From IMG/VR virus record IMGVR_UViG_3300023176_002408, positions 1 through 58,068 of that record: a DNA stretch of 58,068 nucleotides; one strand, 5' to 3'. A model generated the notes under the pieces. That model did not search any database. It was not told the origin of the DNA and saw nothing but the letters and a program-made list of their open reading frames with translations. The stretch is from a virus. Of the stretch, positions 56,518 through 58,068 are shown in pieces. Position 1 is the first letter of the stretch. Each line of letters starts with the position of its first letter. The position numbers were made by a program, and so were the translations under genes.

Positions 56518-56841
56518 CTAAAGTCCTATTGATTCCCCACAACCGCAACTTGATGTTGAAGCAGGATTTGTAATGTTGAAGTAAGATCCAAATAATTCTT
56601 TTTTGTAATCAACTGTTGATCCTATCAAATACATAATACTTGTACTATCTATAGCAAACTTGCCATTTTCTAGATCAATTACTTCATCGTTATCTTCTAG
56701 CGTGTCCTCTAATGACCAATCATACATGAATCCTGCACAGCCACCACCTTTTAAGGATAGTTTTACGGCTGGTTTTTGATGCTCTTTAAGCATACTGTTT
56801 AGATGTTCTTTTGCAGAATCAGTTAATGTTACTACTGTCAT
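56518..56841 (-). CDS. A-type iron-sulfur carrier protein (IscA/ErpA/HesB-like)
   Basis: 107 aa. The three family cysteines are present: C35 in GGGCAGFMYDW and C99/C101 in SSCGCGES. Family segments LTDSAKEHLN and IDSTSIMYLIGSTVDYKKEL (in the right order) confirm the call. It carries or inserts Fe-S clusters. With the phage ferredoxin at 32570 it may support Fe-S enzyme function during infection. Its start lies in the divergent region with the zinc-ribbon gene. Confidence 0.9.
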   Translation of the reverse strand: MTVVTLTDSAKEHLNSMLKEHQKPAVKLSLKGGGCAGFMYDWSLEDTLEDNDEVIDLENGKFAIDSTSIMYLIGSTVDYKKELFGSYFNITNPASTSSCGCGESIGL

Positions 56842-56893
56842 TTTTAAAACCTCTCATTGTTATTTACCTTTATTTCTATAATCTTAATGTAAT

Positions 56894-56901
56894 TATAAAT
56901 A
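56894..56901 (+). promoter_or_regulatory. Late promoter octamer TATAAATA (plus strand)
   Basis: Perfect T4 late consensus, 8 bases upstream of the ATG at 56910; no ribosome-binding site is visible. Confidence 0.65.
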
Positions 56902-56909
56902 TATGTGTT

Positions 56910-57200
56910 ATGTTTTTAAGAACCGAGCAAAAAATTCAGTACTACCTACGTAAAGGTAAGAAGGGTCAGCACCATCCTTATAAACGTAAGAAGACGATTG
57001 TGTTCTTCGAATGTGATAATTGTCACGAAGAATTTACCCGTGACAAAGGACAAGTAGATCCTAAACGTTTAAATGATGATTATTCACACGTTTGCCCTAA
57101 GTGTGATCCTAAAAGATTTGCACAGAAAAAAGGTGTGCAACAACGAAAGAAATTAAACTTGCCTGTAGATAGTATGGACGTTGACATTAGCAGTCTATAA
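56910..57200 (+). CDS. Zinc-ribbon protein, basic
   Basis: 96 aa from the ATG at 56910 (a longer hydrophobic frame upstream is not used). The region FFECDNCHEEFTRDK ... VCPKCDPKRF has two CxxC knuckles spaced about 25 residues apart. The rest is very basic (YLRKGKKGQHHPYKRKK; QKKGVQQRKKL). It resembles HNH- or endonuclease VII-like zinc modules, but without a recognisable His-Asn active site, so DNA-binding protein is the safe call. One of two plus-strand genes. Confidence 0.65.
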   Translation: MFLRTEQKIQYYLRKGKKGQHHPYKRKKTIVFFECDNCHEEFTRDKGQVDPKRLNDDYSHVCPKCDPKRFAQKKGVQQRKKLNLPVDSMDVDISSL

Positions 57201-57228
57201 CTTTTTAATGCCAACTCCATTTAACTAA

Positions 57229-57393
57229 TTATTCGGACTTCCAAATAGTCCAAGCACCGTATGCGATTGCCCCGTATGCGAATAGAGCCGCGATAGGTTT
57301 AAAAATAAGAAAAGTTAGTCCGGCTACTACTAATACTACACCGTCTAATGTTGTACGCTCTTTTAAACGAGCATTAATCCATTTTTGTAACAT
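57229..57393 (-). CDS. Small membrane protein
   Basis: 54 aa. A basic N-terminus (LQKWINARLKERT) and two hydrophobic stretches, about 18-31 (GVVLVVAGLTFLIF) and 33-51 (PIAALFAYGAIAYGAWTIW). A good ribosome-binding site AAGGAG and a perfect TATAAATA late octamer upstream. Function unknown. Confidence 0.65.
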   Translation of the reverse strand: MLQKWINARLKERTTLDGVVLVVAGLTFLIFKPIAALFAYGAIAYGAWTIWKSE

Positions 57394-57416
57394 AAGTATC
57401 TCCTTTTGTGTAGAAA

Positions 57417-57424
57417 TATTTATA
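57417..57424 (-). promoter_or_regulatory. Late promoter octamer TATAAATA
   Basis: 23 bases before the ATG at 57393, with AAGGAG in the leader. Drives the small membrane protein and possibly the genes beyond. Overlaps the last codons region of the UvdE-like gene by position only. Confidence 0.65.
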
Positions 57425-58068
57425 TTAGATAGATTCGTACAATTTAATGCTGGCTAAGTTTTTGGCTTTAGATTCTACCATAATATCTGCACGATCACGG
57501 AATGAAAGAGCCCATTCGTTAACTGCCGAATTCCACATAAAGTCGGAGTGAGCACGTAGTTTCTGCTTCTTATAACCGTTCATAAGCAGATATTCCATAT
57601 CAGGCATTTCATCTGTAGGCCATTCTGTAAGTAGATCTTCACGTGATACTGAGTAGTGAATAACAGGACGTACACCACGCCAACTATCAATTATGCGATC
57701 AAATCTACGATCGGTGGGTTGAATGTATTCTCCACTAGCGACCCAGTGGTGGTGTATGTCAAGAACGAGTGCGACGTGGTTGGCAAGTTCCAGGCTGGCG
57801 TCGATGCCCCAGGACATTTCGTCATTTTCAATTGTAATACAGTTTCGTGCTTCTGGAGACAGTCTTGGAAGGACGTCGATGATACCGGCTGGACCTTGTC
57901 TGCCTGAGATGTGGACGTTACACTTGAAGTCTTGCCAATTGTTACCGTAACCCATCCACCTGGCGATGTCAATGTGATACTCAAATTCTTCTATGCTCCG
58001 TTCAACGATATCAGGATTATCTGACGCAAGTACAGTAAACTGACCAGGATGCATAGAAAGCCTAACAT
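57425..58068 (-). CDS. uvsE: UV-damage endonuclease (UvdE/UvsE), N-terminus cut by window edge
   Basis: The frame is open to the right edge and continues upstream of the first ATG as VRLSMHPGQF, which is the conserved core, so the true start lies outside. Motifs of the UvdE TIM barrel: MHPGQFTVLAS, CNVHISGRQGPAG, ITIENDEMSW, VALVLDIHHHW, IHYSVSRED, LRAHSDFMWN. Metal ligands (H, E, D, H) are kept. It nicks DNA 5' to UV photoproducts. Useful to a phage in sunlit surface water. About 90 N-terminal residues are missing here. Confidence 0.88.
   Translation of the reverse strand, partial: VRLSMHPGQFTVLASDNPDIVERSIEEFEYHIDIARWMGYGNNWQDFKCNVHISGRQGPAGIIDVLPRLSPEARNCITIENDEMSWGIDASLELANHVALVLDIHHHWVASGEYIQPTDRRFDRIIDSWRGVRPVIHYSVSREDLLTEWPTDEMPDMEYLLMNGYKKQKLRAHSDFMWNSAVNEWALSFRDRADIMVESKAKNLASIKLYESI

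Noticed and set aside
56910-57200. HNH endonuclease or endonuclease VII call
   Set aside because: Only the two CxxC knuckles are present; no His-Asn-His active-site pattern can be placed, so it is called a zinc-ribbon protein.
1-58068. tRNA genes, CRISPR arrays, insertion sequences, inteins or homing endonucleases
   Set aside because: No cloverleaf, spaced direct repeats, terminal inverted repeats with a transposase, or interrupted conserved genes were seen; gp43 and ThyX are continuous. A tRNA scan of the short gaps would settle the tRNA point.

Overview
The window looks like an AT-rich, very densely packed piece of a T4-like marine myovirus genome. The type is that of phages of SAR11 or other open-ocean bacteria and T4-like cyanophages. 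The evidence is a family B DNA polymerase (gp43 type), a sliding clamp (gp45 type), a clamp loader (gp44 type), a DsbA-like DNA-binding protein, PhoH, ThyX, MazG, several 2OG-Fe(II) oxygenases, and long tail-fibre genes sharing an INIG...REAF.KVN.NF N-terminus. No photosynthesis genes, tRNA genes, CRISPR arrays, insertion sequences or integrases are visible. About 77 genes are annotated; all but two (phoH at 30090 and a zinc-ribbon gene at 56910) lie on the minus strand. No gene-free stretch exceeds about 170 bases; the largest is the divergent region before phoH (29920-30089).

Reading along the minus strand, from high to low coordinates: (1) 58068-56518: partial UV-damage endonuclease, a small membrane protein, an A-type Fe-S protein. 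(2) 56508-37112: tail and adhesion genes. They comprise a 2290-residue fibre, two shorter fibres with the same N-terminal module, a fibre ending in a cupredoxin-like domain, two paralogous subtilases (one with a damaged triad), a YHYH-domain protein and a 1162-residue protein with an esterase-like domain lacking its serine followed by Ig-like repeats. (3) 37101-30807: a DnaE-like fragment, GroES-like co-chaperonin, MazG, 2OG oxygenase, cytidylyltransferase, clamp loader, 7Fe ferredoxin, parvulin and ThyX. (4) 29919-28685: two conserved phage proteins. (5) 28672-26476: lysis cassette with GH108 endolysin, inner-membrane spanin, nested lipoproteins and two membrane proteins. (6) 26437-22195: DnaJ, peptide deformylase and a complete ClpA. 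(7) 22190-14506: virion and internal-protein genes; several products begin with short, similar leaders resembling the T4 capsid-targeting sequence and carry (L/I)xE sites of the kind cut by prohead protease gp21. One of them is a 712-residue HAD-ParB fusion. (8) 14487-7139: 2OG oxygenase, DsbA-like protein, small membrane proteins, DNA polymerase, exonuclease, cupin, MBD4-like glycosylase, sugar epimerase and sliding clamp. (9) 7137-1: a DpdA/TGT-like transglycosylase, two DUF465 paralogues, a QueD-like protein, glycosyltransferase, cupin-like and oxygenase proteins, and a truncated phosphoribosyltransferase; together a candidate base-modification or sugar-decoration island.

Two promoter classes can be read directly. 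Early type: TTGAC(A/T), exactly 17 bases, TATAAT-like, ahead of gp45, DsbA, DnaJ, the gp44 operon, the DnaE-like gene and the 4-5 kb cluster. Late type: NATAAATA octamers of the T4 kind ahead of virion, lysis and tail genes. Several octamers overlap the stop codon of the preceding gene and lie only 5-8 bases from the next ATG with no ribosome-binding site, which predicts leaderless late mRNAs. A 7-bp stem with an 8-base loop sits directly before the gp43 ribosome-binding site, just where T4 gp43 represses its own translation. The most attractive leads are the DpdA/QueD-like island, the putative capsid-targeted internal-protein cluster with its HAD-ParB fusion, the phage proteostasis set (DnaJ, PDF, ClpA, GroES-like, parvulin), and the enzyme-derived domains on the tail.
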